Shown: positions 1 to 8,233, counted from the stretch's first letter. The stretch is 64,000 nucleotides of DNA from Micromonospora sp. 15K316 (GCF_004348525.1 NZ_SMKG01000015.1:1-64000), one strand, 5' to 3'. Notes: a model not told the origin generated them from the sequence alone. Made by a program: numbers and translations.

Positions 1-375
1 GTACGAGGGTGCCGGACCGTTGCCCGGCTTCAGCACCTCGCGGACGAGCAGCCGCATCGACCACGGGTCGGTGACGTTGTGGTGCGCCACGAGCAGCAAC
101 TCGGTGCCCGCCAGGTAGGCCCAGAGCAGGCAGCGCGCGTCGGGCGGGTAGCGTCCGGCCGCCGCCGCCGACCACACGTCCTCGACGATCCGCAGCGGAA
201 CCGGCCCCTCCCCCAGCACCGGGTGCCGGGCGACCACCGCGTCGAGCGCCTGCCGCAGCGCGGCCGAGTCGGGTTCCGCCGGCAGCCGGATCCCGCCCAG
301 CGCGACGAACCGGTCGGCGTCCGCCGGCCCGCCCGCCCAGGACAGGATGCGCTGCCCGAACGGCTGGTCATTCAC
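1..375 (-). CDS. Condensation-domain-like protein, 3' part cut off by window edge
   Basis: The gene runs leftward off the window, so only the first 125 residues are visible. I chose the GTG at 373-375 because this frame alone gives a protein-like sequence; a competing ATG frame is arginine/serine-rich noise. A condensation-domain N-terminus is visible, with an ARHPVLGEG segment near residue 50 and an HHNVTDPWS motif at 98-106. That motif matches the HHxxxDG active site of NRPS condensation and related acyltransferase domains, with Pro in place of the usual Gly. The start overlaps the end of the preceding MFS gene by 8 bases, so the two are translationally coupled. Acyl or aminoacyl transfer is inferred from the fold; the substrate is unknown. 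Confidence 0.7.
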   Translation of the reverse strand, partial: MNDQPFGQRILSWAGGPADADRFVALGGIRLPAEPDSAALRQALDAVVARHPVLGEGPVPLRIVEDVWSAAAAGRYPPDARCLLWAYLAGTELLLVAHHNVTDPWSMRLLVREVLKPGNGPAPSY

Positions 376-1699
376 GTCGTCCTCCTCCGGTGGCCTTCCC
401 GGCCGGTTCGTTGGACACCCGTTCGCGCGATGCGGGCGACCGCGGGGGCACCGCGGGACCGGGAATCGGGGTGGCCTCGTCGGGCACGTCACGGCGCAGC
501 CGCAGCGGTGAGAAGTAGAGCCACAGGCCGGACGCCCAGACGCCGGCCGCCGCGATCCAGAGCGTCGGCCGGACCCCGAGCCAGTCGCCCAGCAGGCCGC
601 CGGTGAGGGCACCCACCGGCATCACCCCGAAGATCACCCACCGGACGGAGGCCGTCATCCGTCCCAGCAGCTCGGGTGGGCACGCCGCTTGCCGGTAGCT
701 GACAGCGGCCGCGTTGTAGACGGCGAAGAGCGCGCCCAGCCCGGCCATGCCCACCGCGTAGGCCACCGGGCCCCAACCGGGCCGGGCGGCCGGTACGAGC
801 AGCACCGTCCAGCCGAGTGCCAGCGGCGCGACCCAGATGATCCGTGCGGTGCCCACCAGGCGCGCCAGCCGCGCGGAGAGCAGGCCGCCGCCGATCCCGC
901 CCAGTGTGGTGAGCGCCAGCACCAGCCCGACCATCTGCTCGCTCAGGCGCAGGTCCCGCACCAGGTAGAGGACCCCCAGGGCGAAGATCATCTGACTGAA
1001 CAGGTTGAGCGACGCCGACGCCGCCACCAGCCTCGGCATGATCGGATGGCGGAACACGAAGGACAATCCCGCGCCGAGTTCCCGGCGGAAGTCCCGCCGC
1101 CGCACCGCAGCCGGTGCTTCCTCCGGACGGCGGATGAAGAGCAGGGACACCGCGTTGACCAGGTAGGCGAGCGCGTCGATGCCCGCCGTGCGCGCCACCC
1201 CGAGCGCCGAGGCGAGGACACCGCCGGCGCTGTAGCCGGCGATCTGCGAGACCGAGTACGTGGTGGCCAGCTTGCCGTTGGCGTCGAGCAGCTGGTTGCC
1301 GGCGACGACCGCCGGCAGGAAACTCTGGTGCGCGGTCTCGTACAGCACTGTGCACACGCTCGACAGCAGCGCCACGACCCAGAGGTGCGCCATCGTGACC
1401 CAGCCGGCCCAGGCGCCGACCGCGACGGTCGCCACCAGCCCGGCCCGGACGAGGTGACAGACCACCATGACCCGGCGTTTGCGCATCCGGTCCACCCACA
1501 CCCCGGCGGGCAGGGACAGGAACAGGTAGGCCACCATCCGGGTGGCGCTGAGGATGCCGACCTCCACGGCGGAGGCGTCCAGGACGGTGACCGCGAGCAG
1601 CGGGATGACCAGCAGCGAAACGGCGTCACCGACCTCGCTCAGCGTCCGGCCCGACCAGAGCACCAGGAAGTCGCGGTTGCGCCACAGGCTCGCGCTCAT
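368..1699 (-). CDS. MFS transporter (exporter of the left-edge cluster)
   Basis: This 443-residue protein begins MSASLWRNRDFLVLWSGRT, the typical N-terminus of MFS drug/metabolite exporters of the enterobactin-exporter (EntS) type. About twelve hydrophobic segments follow, with a GVWVDRMRKRR loop between helices 2 and 3 that matches the MFS signature. A longer ORF extends upstream, but the ATG at 1699 fits the family and overlaps the condensation gene stop by 4 bases. It sits between two condensation-domain genes, so export of their product is the likely role. The hydrophilic C-terminus (about 30 residues) is ordinary for this group. Confidence 0.9.
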   Translation of the reverse strand: MSASLWRNRDFLVLWSGRTLSEVGDAVSLLVIPLLAVTVLDASAVEVGILSATRMVAYLFLSLPAGVWVDRMRKRRVMVVCHLVRAGLVATVAVGAWAGWVTMAHLWVVALLSSVCTVLYETAHQSFLPAVVAGNQLLDANGKLATTYSVSQIAGYSAGGVLASALGVARTAGIDALAYLVNAVSLLFIRRPEEAPAAVRRRDFRRELGAGLSFVFRHPIMPRLVAASASLNLFSQMIFALGVLYLVRDLRLSEQMVGLVLALTTLGGIGGGLLSARLARLVGTARIIWVAPLALGWTVLLVPAARPGWGPVAYAVGMAGLGALFAVYNAAAVSYRQAACPPELLGRMTASVRWVIFGVMPVGALTGGLLGDWLGVRPTLWIAAAGVWASGLWLYFSPLRLRRDVPDEATPIPGPAVPPRSPASRERVSNEPAGKATGGGRRE

Positions 1700-2874
1700 C
1701 GCGCCTCCTCGGCGGCACGCCGCAGCAGGCCGCTCATGGTGACCAGGAACCGCTCGGCGTCGGCTCGTCCGTACCCGTCGCGCATCACGCGCAGGGTGAG
1801 CTGCACGGACGGGTACGCCCTGGCGACCAGGTAGAAGCTGGCCCCGCTGTAGGCGCGCGGTGCGAGCCATTCGAGGCGTTCGGGAAGGAGCTCGGTCGGG
1901 CCGGGGTCGGCGTCGTCCGGCGCCGGGATGAAGGTGAAGTAGCTGCCGTGGTCGAAGTCCTGGGGCGTCACGGCGAACGGGTCGAAGACGCCGTGTCGCA
2001 TCGCGCGTACCGCCGCGAGGTTCACCTCCTGGGCCGACTGGCCCAGCGGGCGTTCGGGATCGCCGGCGGCCGTCATGGGCACCCACTGGGTCATCGACGA
2101 CACCAGCCGTCGTACCGAGGGGTCGAGGCGGTTCGCGGCGAGCTGCCACAGCAGCTGCTCCGGGGTCGCGGTGGTGACGGCCAGCGCCCGCGCGTAGACC
2201 GCGAGCAGCAGGTTCGGCAGGGTCACCCGCAGGTGCTGCGCGGCGCGGCGGGCCGCGCCGTACGGGACACCGGTGTGGAAGAGCGCCCGCAGCAGGGGTC
2301 CCCGGGACGCCGTTCGCCGCGGTGCGGCGGCGAGGGTCTGCCGGCGGTACTCGCCGGCCGCGGTCAGCCGCTCCCGGAACGCGGCGCTGCGCTGCCGCTC
2401 GGCCAGCTCACGTGGTGCGGGCGCGTCGCCGAGAGGTTCGCCGCGCAGCAGGGCCTGGAAGTCGGACTCCAGGATCCGGAGCGCGGCGCCGTCGGCGGCG
2501 ATGTGGTGGATCAGCAGGTGGACCTGCGGTGGCCCGTCGTCGGGTGTGTGGACCCAGGCCCGCCAGGCCGGCTGAGCGGTCAGGTCGAACGGTTCCCGGG
2601 CGGAGGCCGCCGTGCACTCCACGACGGGGTCGCGGAGCACCACCTGGCGTACATTGCCGGGCTCTTGGGCGGGGCGGTAGACGGTGCGCAGCGACTCGTG
2701 TCGCTCCGCCAGCGCGGCGAGGGCGTGCCGGGCCTGCTCCTCGGTGGCGGCGGCCGACATCGGCCACACCGCCTCCAGGTTGGACTCCCACAGCTGCTCG
2801 GGTGGGCGCACCGCGAGGGCGTTCCACATGGACAACTGGCCCATGGTGAGCGGGTAGGCGCCCTGAATCCGCAT
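1696..2874 (-). CDS. Free-standing condensation-domain protein
   Basis: The protein has 392 residues from the ATG at 2874, chosen because GGAGG lies just upstream; an in-frame GTG at 2904 is buried in a hairpin. Condensation-superfamily hallmarks are a YPLTMGQLSMW start, RHESLRT near residue 60 and an intact HHIAADG catalytic motif at 123-129. One condensation unit is about 400 residues, so this is a single domain with no adenylation or carrier domain attached. WS/DGAT and PapA-type acyltransferases share the motif and cannot be excluded. It is coupled to the downstream MFS gene by an ATGA overlap. Two tiny SD-led ORFs lie directly upstream and might encode its substrate; that link is inference. 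Confidence 0.82.
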   Translation of the reverse strand: MRIQGAYPLTMGQLSMWNALAVRPPEQLWESNLEAVWPMSAAATEEQARHALAALAERHESLRTVYRPAQEPGNVRQVVLRDPVVECTAASAREPFDLTAQPAWRAWVHTPDDGPPQVHLLIHHIAADGAALRILESDFQALLRGEPLGDAPAPRELAERQRSAAFRERLTAAGEYRRQTLAAAPRRTASRGPLLRALFHTGVPYGAARRAAQHLRVTLPNLLLAVYARALAVTTATPEQLLWQLAANRLDPSVRRLVSSMTQWVPMTAAGDPERPLGQSAQEVNLAAVRAMRHGVFDPFAVTPQDFDHGSYFTFIPAPDDADPGPTELLPERLEWLAPRAYSGASFYLVARAYPSVQLTLRVMRDGYGRADAERFLVTMSGLLRRAAEEAR

Positions 2875-2894
2875 GAGGTCCTCCGATGTGCGGG

Positions 2895-2920
2895 GGGTGG
2901 CCACCTCGCGGTGGCCACCC
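2895..2920 (-). promoter_or_regulatory. Perfect hairpin with GCGA tetraloop before condensation gene
   Basis: Read on the minus strand, GGGTGGCCACC and GGTGGCCACCC form 11 perfect base pairs closed by GCGA, a GNRA-type loop. The hairpin lies between the stop of the 8-codon ORF and the SD site of the condensation gene. There is no U-tract, so it is more likely an attenuator, processing or stabilising structure than a full terminator. Such an element between a peptide gene and an enzyme gene could set their expression ratio; this role is inferred. Confidence 0.6.
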
Positions 2921-2939
2921 GTCGTTTTCTGCCGCTGTC

Positions 2940-2966
2940 TCAGCTGGCGCAGTCGCCCTTACGCAT
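2940..2966 (-). CDS. Candidate 8-residue peptide ORF (MRKGDCAS)
   Basis: An ATG at 2964-2966 opens MRKGDCAS and ends at TGA. The SD region GAGAGGAGGTG lies about 6 bases upstream, stronger than that of most genes in the window. The peptide holds a single Cys near its end. It follows another tiny SD-led ORF by 88 bases and precedes a hairpin and the condensation gene. It could be a minimal precursor peptide, as pentapeptide-coding genes are known for biarylitides, or a leader peptide controlling downstream expression. Existence as a translated gene is inference from the SD site, start and position only. Confidence 0.4.
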   Translation of the reverse strand: MRKGDCAS

Positions 2967-3054
2967 CGCCCGCACCTCCTCTCGTCAGTGCCGTCGATCT
3001 CCTCCGGTGATGAGGGTGGACCGGAGGCCGATCGCCGAGGTGGTGTAGTCGGGG

Positions 3055-3093
3055 TCAGGTCCAGCTGACGCCGCGCTTGCCGACGCTGCGCAT
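3055..3093 (-). CDS. Candidate 12-residue peptide ORF (MRSVGKRGVSWT)
   Basis: An ATG at 3091-3093 opens MRSVGKRGVSWT and ends at TGA. The purine-rich SD region GGAGGGGAGGAG sits directly upstream with good spacing. The open frame extends further 5', but that part is arginine/proline-rich noise, so the SD-led ATG is the sensible start. The gene begins 47 bases after the upstream MFS stop and so fits the same transcript. Like its neighbour it starts Met-Arg and is basic; Trp-Thr forms the C-terminus. I know no family for it. Precursor peptide or regulatory leader are the two main readings. Confidence 0.4.
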   Translation of the reverse strand: MRSVGKRGVSWT

Positions 3094-3140
3094 GGCTCTC
3101 CTCCCCTCCTGCGGGGCGGCCCCGTGTCCGCCCGGTGACC

Positions 3141-4430
3141 TCAGCGTCGGCCGCCGCCGGCCTCCGCGACAGGGCTGCCGGCGATCGAGGTCGTTCGAGG
3201 TTGTTCGACCGGCGCCTGGCTCGTCCCCGGTGCGTCGGCGCGCCGGCGGGGCCACAGCGGGGTGAGGGCGAGGACCAGCAGCGCGCCCGAGAGCCCGCTG
3301 AACCCGATGACGGTGGTGGCCGGCCAGCGGTCAGCGGCCACACCCGCCAGCACCATCGCCATCCCCTGGAATCCGGCCAGGCCGGTGATGGCCACGCCGA
3401 ACGCGCGTCCCCGGTACTGCGCCGGCACGGCCCGGCCGAACAACGCGTTCAGTGGGATGGCGAAGGCGCTCGCCGCGCCGGCCAGGAGCAGCAGCGACAG
3501 GACCAGCCAGAGCGGCGGGACGAGCCAGACCACGGTCAGCGCCCCGGCGGAGAGGACCGCCAGCGGCAGGATCAGTCGCGCCCGCGCGGCCGGCGGGCAG
3601 AGCCGGGTGAGGGCCACGCCGCCGAGTGCCATGCCCGTCGGGGCCGCCGCCAGCAGCAGTCCGACGGTGCCGGGGCCGCCGTCGTACTGGCCGGCCAGCG
3701 GCGCCATCAGTCCCTCGGCCGCGTAGGTGAAGGAGCTGGCCGTCCAGAGGACGAGGACGTAGGCGCGCAGCCGTGGATCGGCGAAGATGACGCGCAGCCC
3801 GGCGGCTCGGCCGGGAGAGCCCGGAGTCGGCGCCGGCCGCGGCGCGGGACGGCGACGCACCCCGATCATGATCAGCAGGGCGGAGAACAGGAAGGTGCCG
3901 GCGTCCACCAGCAGCGCGCCGCGCAGCGACAGCAGCGCCACCAGGCTTCCGCCGGCGGCGAAGCCCACCACCTGCACGATCTGGGCGCAGATGTTGTCCA
4001 CGCCGTTGGCCACCGGGTAGCGGTCGCCGTCGAGCACCTCGGGCATCAACGCCGCCCGCGCGGCGACGAACGGCGGCCGCAGCAGGTTGACCGCGAAGAG
4101 CAGCACCACCAGGGCGGGTGCGGCGAGGCCCGGCAGCGCCGCGAGCGGGATGAGCGCCGCGCGCGCGAGGTCGCACCCGATCAGGACCCGCCGCCGCGGG
4201 AACCGGTCGGCCAGGCCGGAGAGCAGCGGCCCGCCGGTGAGCCAGGCCAGGTAGGAGCTGGCGTACGCGGCCGCCGCCAGCGCCGCCGAGCCGGTGCCGG
4301 TGTAGACGAGGTAGGCGACGGTCACCGCCGTGAGCTGGTCACCGGCGAGGGAGAGCAGGTAGGCCCCGAACAGGTAGCGGTACTCGCGCACCGCGAAGAC
4401 CTCTTTGTACGTCGCGGCCCGCTCGCTCAT
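3141..4430 (-). CDS. MFS transporter, first gene of the left-edge cluster
   Basis: This 429-residue membrane protein starts MSERAATYKEVFAVREYRY and has about twelve hydrophobic segments plus the MFS loop GLADRFPRRRVL after helix 2. It belongs to the same broad EntS-like exporter class as the second MFS in the cluster but is clearly a different sequence. A polar Pro/Thr-rich tail of about 35 residues ends the protein. It is the promoter-proximal gene of a leftward run that includes the two tiny ORFs and two condensation proteins. Export of, or self-protection from, a small peptide-like product is a reasonable inference. Confidence 0.88.
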   Translation of the reverse strand: MSERAATYKEVFAVREYRYLFGAYLLSLAGDQLTAVTVAYLVYTGTGSAALAAAAYASSYLAWLTGGPLLSGLADRFPRRRVLIGCDLARAALIPLAALPGLAAPALVVLLFAVNLLRPPFVAARAALMPEVLDGDRYPVANGVDNICAQIVQVVGFAAGGSLVALLSLRGALLVDAGTFLFSALLIMIGVRRRPAPRPAPTPGSPGRAAGLRVIFADPRLRAYVLVLWTASSFTYAAEGLMAPLAGQYDGGPGTVGLLLAAAPTGMALGGVALTRLCPPAARARLILPLAVLSAGALTVVWLVPPLWLVLSLLLLAGAASAFAIPLNALFGRAVPAQYRGRAFGVAITGLAGFQGMAMVLAGVAADRWPATTVIGFSGLSGALLVLALTPLWPRRRADAPGTSQAPVEQPRTTSIAGSPVAEAGGGRR

Positions 4431-4699
4431 CCCGGCCCCCGTCCTGCCCGCCGCCGGCTGCCCTGACGGCAGTCGGTGCCGACCGTAGCCGGGCGCTCAC
4501 CTGCTGAGCGGGGCTCGCACGTTCGGGGTCGTTCGGATCCGTTCGGGCGGGCTTCACGAGGTCAGGGTCGGCCGATGGCCGCTCTGCGCCCTGCCGGGGC
4601 GCGGCGCTGCTCGCCCGGTTCGCGGTCGACGACGCACTGGGCGTGGTGGCGGTTTCCGGCGGGAGGGCGGGGCCGGTCGAAGGAGGGGCCCCGAGTGGT
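4431..4699 (-). promoter_or_regulatory. Upstream region of the left-edge cluster with GTTCGG direct repeats
   Basis: This gene-free stretch holds three GTTCGG copies beginning at 4521, 4531 and 4541, an exact 10-base period that would place them on one DNA face. On the minus strand a TACGGT -10-like box lies about 50 bases upstream of the MFS start. Direct repeats upstream of a biosynthetic operon resemble activator sites such as SARP heptamers, which usually have an 11-base period. No regulator gene is visible in the window next to it. I see no coding region here. Confidence 0.4.
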
Positions 4700-4733
4700 G
4701 CCGGGTTGGGCGCACTGCCGCGCCCGACCCGGC
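4700..4733 (-). terminator. Hairpin terminator of the TIM-barrel gene
   Basis: Fourteen-base arms (GCCGGGTTGGGCGC and GCGCCCGACCCGGC, one G-U wobble) with a 6-base loop lie 2 bases past the stop of the leftward gene. There is no clear U-tract, as is common in actinomycetes. Confidence 0.6.
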
Positions 4734-4735
4734 GA

Positions 4736-5845
4736 TCAGCGGCGGTAGATGGTCAGCTCGGACATGTTGGTGTAGCTCAGTGCCGCGAAGTCCAGCGACT
4801 GGCCGGGGTTCACGGCACCGCCCGGGGCGTTGTCCTGCTCCCAGTTGGCGTGGCGGAACTCCGGGTCACCGATGGTCTGGAAGAACTGCTGGAAGTTGAT
4901 GTCGCCCTCGCCGAAGGGCACCATCTCGTGGCCGTTGGCCAGGGCGCTGTTGCGGTTGCCGTCCTTGGCGTGGAAGAGCGGGAACCGCTTGCTCTGGTTG
5001 ACGACGTTGAGGATCGGGTCGAAGAGGTCGGTGCGCTCGCGGCCGTGCCGGTCGACGTACTTCTGGTGCTTGAACCGGGCCACGTAGGCCCAGTAGATGT
5101 CGAGTTCGAAGAAGACGTAGCGCGGGTCGGTCCTGCGGAAGAAGTACTCCAGGCGTCGGGTGCCGGACGACCGGGTGGGGCGGCCGTTGGCGTCCAGCGG
5201 TCCCGCGTCGAGCAGGAAGGAGTACGCGGCGTCGTGGTTGTGGGTGTAGAGGCGCAGCCCGCGCTTGCGGGCCTGGCGGCCCAGGTCGTTCCAGACGTCG
5301 GCGGCGGCGTCCCAGTCGGAGGCGTAGCTGGAGTTCGTGGGGTCGCTGCCGGTGCCGAGGTTCTTCATGCCGAGCGTCTCGGCGATGTCCATCTGCTCCT
5401 CGAAGGTGGCCGGGTTGATGGAGACGTGGCAGCCGTTGGCGACCAACCCGTTGTCGTCGAGGATCTTGCGAATCTCGGCCGGGGTGATCTGCCGGCCGAG
5501 GATCGAGCTGTGCTGGGTGTAGCCGGCGAACTCGATCTCCTTGTAGCCGAGTTCGGCGAGCCGGGCGAGGACCCGTTCGAAGCCGTACGGGACGCCACTG
5601 TCGTCCGGGGCGGCGGTGATCCGGTCCCGGACGCTGTAGAGGATGATGCCCCGGTTGCGGGCCGGGATCAGCGGCTCGGCCCGGAGCTGGCCGTGGGCGA
5701 TCGCCGGTTGGTCGGTCTGGAGCACATTCATACCGGCCGCGCCGAGCGCCGCCGCGGCGCCGGCCGAGGCGGCGAGGATGCCGCGACGGGTGAGCTTGCG
5801 GCGTACCGCCGGGTCCGTGGGGAGCTCGGGTTCGGTGGTGGGCAT
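4736..5845 (-). CDS. Tat-exported sugar phosphate isomerase/epimerase-like TIM-barrel protein
   Basis: The 369-residue protein opens with a twin-arginine signal (KLTRRGILAASAGAAAALGA, about residues 16-35). A xylose-isomerase-like TIM barrel (AP endonuclease 2 family) follows, recognisable by LYSVRD, the ELGYKEIEFAGY strand and NGCHVSIN. Further conserved metal-site-type segments are YTHNHD, FELDIYW and FHAKDGN. These enzymes isomerise or epimerise keto-sugars with a divalent metal; the substrate is unknown and an extracytoplasmic site is implied. The ATG at 5845 has a GGAGAGGAC SD site. The open frame continues 90 residues upstream without sense. It appears to be transcribed alone. Confidence 0.85.
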   Translation of the reverse strand: MPTTEPELPTDPAVRRKLTRRGILAASAGAAAALGAAGMNVLQTDQPAIAHGQLRAEPLIPARNRGIILYSVRDRITAAPDDSGVPYGFERVLARLAELGYKEIEFAGYTQHSSILGRQITPAEIRKILDDNGLVANGCHVSINPATFEEQMDIAETLGMKNLGTGSDPTNSSYASDWDAAADVWNDLGRQARKRGLRLYTHNHDAAYSFLLDAGPLDANGRPTRSSGTRRLEYFFRRTDPRYVFFELDIYWAYVARFKHQKYVDRHGRERTDLFDPILNVVNQSKRFPLFHAKDGNRNSALANGHEMVPFGEGDINFQQFFQTIGDPEFRHANWEQDNAPGGAVNPGQSLDFAALSYTNMSELTIYRR

Positions 5846-6027
5846 GGTCGTCCTCTCCGGCGGCCTGGCCGCCTGCTGGATCGTTTCAATCCCCTCGCCG
5901 GCCGTCACCCGCCTCTTCGTTCTGCTGGTGTCGGCCGGATCGGGAACGGGCTCACCGGGGGGGCGCGGAACGTCGTGAGCGGAGCCCCGCCGGCGGGCGC
6001 GTCCGTCGCGTATGGGGTCTGACCTGG

Positions 6028-6055
6028 CGGTCCATGGTCGCCGAATCATGGACCG
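6028..6055. promoter_or_regulatory. Inverted repeat upstream of the TIM-barrel gene
   Basis: Nine-base arms CGGTCCATG and CATGGACCG flank a 10-base spacer within the 613-base divergent region 5846-6458. It is a plausible repressor or activator site for the leftward gene. The rest of that region holds no recognisable gene, only AT-richer patches near 6090-6125 that may be promoter. Confidence 0.45.
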
Positions 6056-6458
6056 ACTCACGGTAACGGCTACACCACCGGAAGGAAATAGACGCTGATC
6101 TCTAACTTTTGCCAAGCTATGCAGAACTTCGGTCCGACCGATGGAAAGCCGCCTGCTCGACGGCCGCGAACCTCCACGGACGGCACCGTGACGCCGTTCC
6201 TGCGGCGAGGTGGATGTGCAGGTGGCCGGTCCGCTCGTCGGTGTCGTCTCTCCACCGGCTGCACCTCGGTGCGGGCCGAGACCACCCGGTCGGGGGCTCC
6301 CTCGCTGCTCGTGGCGTGGAGGTCGTGTTACTGGTGGCGGGGTGGTCCTGCTACCGCCGCACCCGTCGCGTCGACCACACGCCTGGCTTCCGGGATCGAC
6401 AGGACGAGCCCTCGTCGCGCACGGTGAGCTTCAGCCTGTGGGCCCTAGGATCAGGAAG

Positions 6459-6953
6459 ATGCGTAAGGTAAGGCTGACGGTTCGGCCGGCGGTCCCGGCC
6501 GATGTTCCGGCTCTGGTGGAGTTGCGCCTGGCCAACGCCGAGGCGCACCGCGTTCTCGACCCTGCCGTCTACCGCATCCCCCCGCGTGACGCGGTCCGTC
6601 GTCACTTCACGGCCGTGCTGGCCGACGAGTCGGGACCGGACGGGATCCTCGTCGCCGAGGCTCCCGACGGCCGGGTCGTCGGGATGGTCGAGGTGCTGCG
6701 GCACTCCGACCCGCCGGAGCACCAGATCCTGAATCCTGAACCGTCGGCACAGGTACACACGGTTGTGCTGCCCGACGTCAGGGGGCTGGGGGTGGGATCG
6801 GCGTTGCTGAGGGCGGCCGAGCGGTGGGCCGCGGACCGCGGGATCAGGTACCTCTCGGCCGGTATCCACCACCGAAATGCCGACGCCGTGCGCTTCTACA
6901 GCCGACAGGGCTTCACCGACGGCGGCATCTCCCTGGGCCGGCGCCTGGGCTGA
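6459..6953 (+). CDS. GNAT family N-acetyltransferase
   Basis: This 164-residue protein matches the GNAT fold: an N-terminal LTVRPAVPADVPALVEL strand-helix unit, the acetyl-CoA loop VRGLGVGSALL (Q/RxxGxG/A type) and a C-terminal NADAVRFYSRQGF helix. It probably acetylates a small amine or peptide; the substrate is unknown. The ATG at 6459 lies 7 bases after TAGGAT (6446-6451), so the transcript may be leaderless, though AGGAAG could also act as an SD site. It stands alone, convergent with the epimerase gene. Confidence 0.85.
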   Translation: MRKVRLTVRPAVPADVPALVELRLANAEAHRVLDPAVYRIPPRDAVRRHFTAVLADESGPDGILVAEAPDGRVVGMVEVLRHSDPPEHQILNPEPSAQVHTVVLPDVRGLGVGSALLRAAERWAADRGIRYLSAGIHHRNADAVRFYSRQGFTDGGISLGRRLG

Positions 6954-7014
6954 TCGCGTACCCGGCGGACAGCTGCGCGCGGCGTCGCGCTCTGCGCCTG
7001 GCGAGTGAAAGGCG

Positions 7015-8001
7015 TCATCGCAGTGCGGCGAGCAGCCAACGTTCGCGCTCGGCGCTCAGCCCGGCCCGCCGCGTACGGTCGAGCCCCCGCTCCCACTCCC
7101 AGGCCAGCGTGTCCGCGACCAGCTCACGACGCGTCCTGTGCCGCAGCCCGGCGCGGACGGCGGCCTCGCCGCTGCGGGCGGACCAGCCCTCCCATCCCGG
7201 CTCCACCAGCCACATCGGCAGCGACTCCGGGCCCATGTACTCCGCCACGCCCTGCTCCCGCAGCCAGCCCGGATCGGCGGTGACGACGGGTCCGGTGTGC
7301 CCTGCCTCGGCCCGGCACAGCTCGATCCACTCGGCGAAGGGAACGACCGGACCCACGGCGTTGTAGGTGCCGGTGACCCCGTCGCGAGCCGAGTCGAGCA
7401 GCCAGGCGGCGAGGTCGCGGACGTCGATGACCTGCGTCGGCAGATCGGGGGTGGCCGGGACCAGCATCGGACCGTCCGGGTCCCGCGCGGCGCGGGCCGG
7501 CCAGTAGCCGGACCGGTCGCTGTGGTCTCCGGGTCCGCCGATCAGTCCGGCCCGCGCGATCAGCAGCCGGTCGCCGACGGCGGCCACCGAAGCCTGCTCG
7601 CACGCCGCCTTGGCCTCGCCGTACTGCTCGCGGGTGACGACGTCCCGCTCCGTCGGCGGCATCAGCTCCGCGGACTCGTCCGCGCCAGGCGTGGCGTGGG
7701 AGGCGTAGACGTTGCCGGAGGAGACGTACGTCCAGTGCCGGGCACGGTCGGCGAGCGCCCGCAGCGCGCCCCGGACGAAACCCGGCTGCCAGGACACCTC
7801 CACCACGGCGTCCCACTCCTGGTCGAGCAGTTCGTCGTAGGCGCCGGCCTCGCGCCGGTCGGCGCGCACGAGGGTCGTCCCGTCGGCCGCCTGCCCGCTC
7901 TCGCCCCGGGCGAGGCAGGTCACCGCGTCTCCCCGCTCCACCGCCTGCCGGGCCACCTCGCGGCCGAGCCAGGCCGTGCCGCCGAGTACCAAGATGTCCA
8001 T
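7015..8001 (-). CDS. NAD-dependent epimerase/dehydratase family protein
   Basis: The 328-residue protein begins [17 protein letters not shown], an extended-SDR Rossmann motif (GGTxxLG). It continues with VRADRREAG and [14 protein letters not shown] segments typical of atypical SDR reductases of this family, and a [11 protein letters not shown] strand follows. The YxxxK-type pair appears to be YGEAK around residues 127-131. Function is limited to NAD(P)-dependent sugar or isoprenoid-type reduction or epimerisation; the substrate is not inferable. It is convergent with the GNAT gene and divergent from the MDR oxidoreductase gene. Confidence 0.82.
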   Translation of the reverse strand: MDILVLGGTAWLGREVARQAVERGDAVTCLARGESGQAADGTTLVRADRREAGAYDELLDQEWDAVVEVSWQPGFVRGALRALADRARHWTYVSSGNVYASHATPGADESAELMPPTERDVVTREQYGEAKAACEQASVAAVGDRLLIARAGLIGGPGDHSDRSGYWPARAARDPDGPMLVPATPDLPTQVIDVRDLAAWLLDSARDGVTGTYNAVGPVVPFAEWIELCRAEAGHTGPVVTADPGWLREQGVAEYMGPESLPMWLVEPGWEGWSARSGEAAVRAGLRHRTRRELVADTLAWEWERGLDRTRRAGLSAERERWLLAALR

Positions 8002-8233
8002 GCCGGCACTGAAACACGCTCGGCGGGCTCGCCACCAGGCCGGTTAGCCAGCGGCAGAAGATCTACGCTGCCGGCGAAATCCCGTCGCCGACGTCCTCTT
8101 CCATCCGACCGGCGGCGACAGTCACGTGCCGCAGGACGATCGGCGGGACGGTCGCCGGTTGACTTCAACGCCGGTTGAGGTCGAAGACTCCTTGTTGCCG
8201 CGATGCGATGAGTCATACAGGAGAGTGATCGGT

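Noticed and set aside
1696..2149. A longer start for the second MFS gene at 2149
   Set aside because: The extra 150 residues run antisense-frame through the condensation gene and are Arg/Pro-rich; the ATG at 1699 gives the family start and the 4-base overlap.
2960..3080. An alternative frame reading DPDYTTSAIGLRSTLITGGD between the tiny ORFs as a longer precursor peptide
   Set aside because: It looks peptide-like but has no ATG, GTG or TTG start with an SD site in frame before the preceding noise, whereas the two short ORFs do.
3135..4466. Rightward open frame opposite the first MFS gene
   Set aside because: Translation is Arg/Gln/Gly-rich low complexity; the MFS on the other strand is certain.
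4643..6022. A 459-codon rightward open frame over the TIM-barrel gene
   Set aside because: It lies antisense to a clear isomerase-like gene and its Val/Gly-rich translation shows no family.
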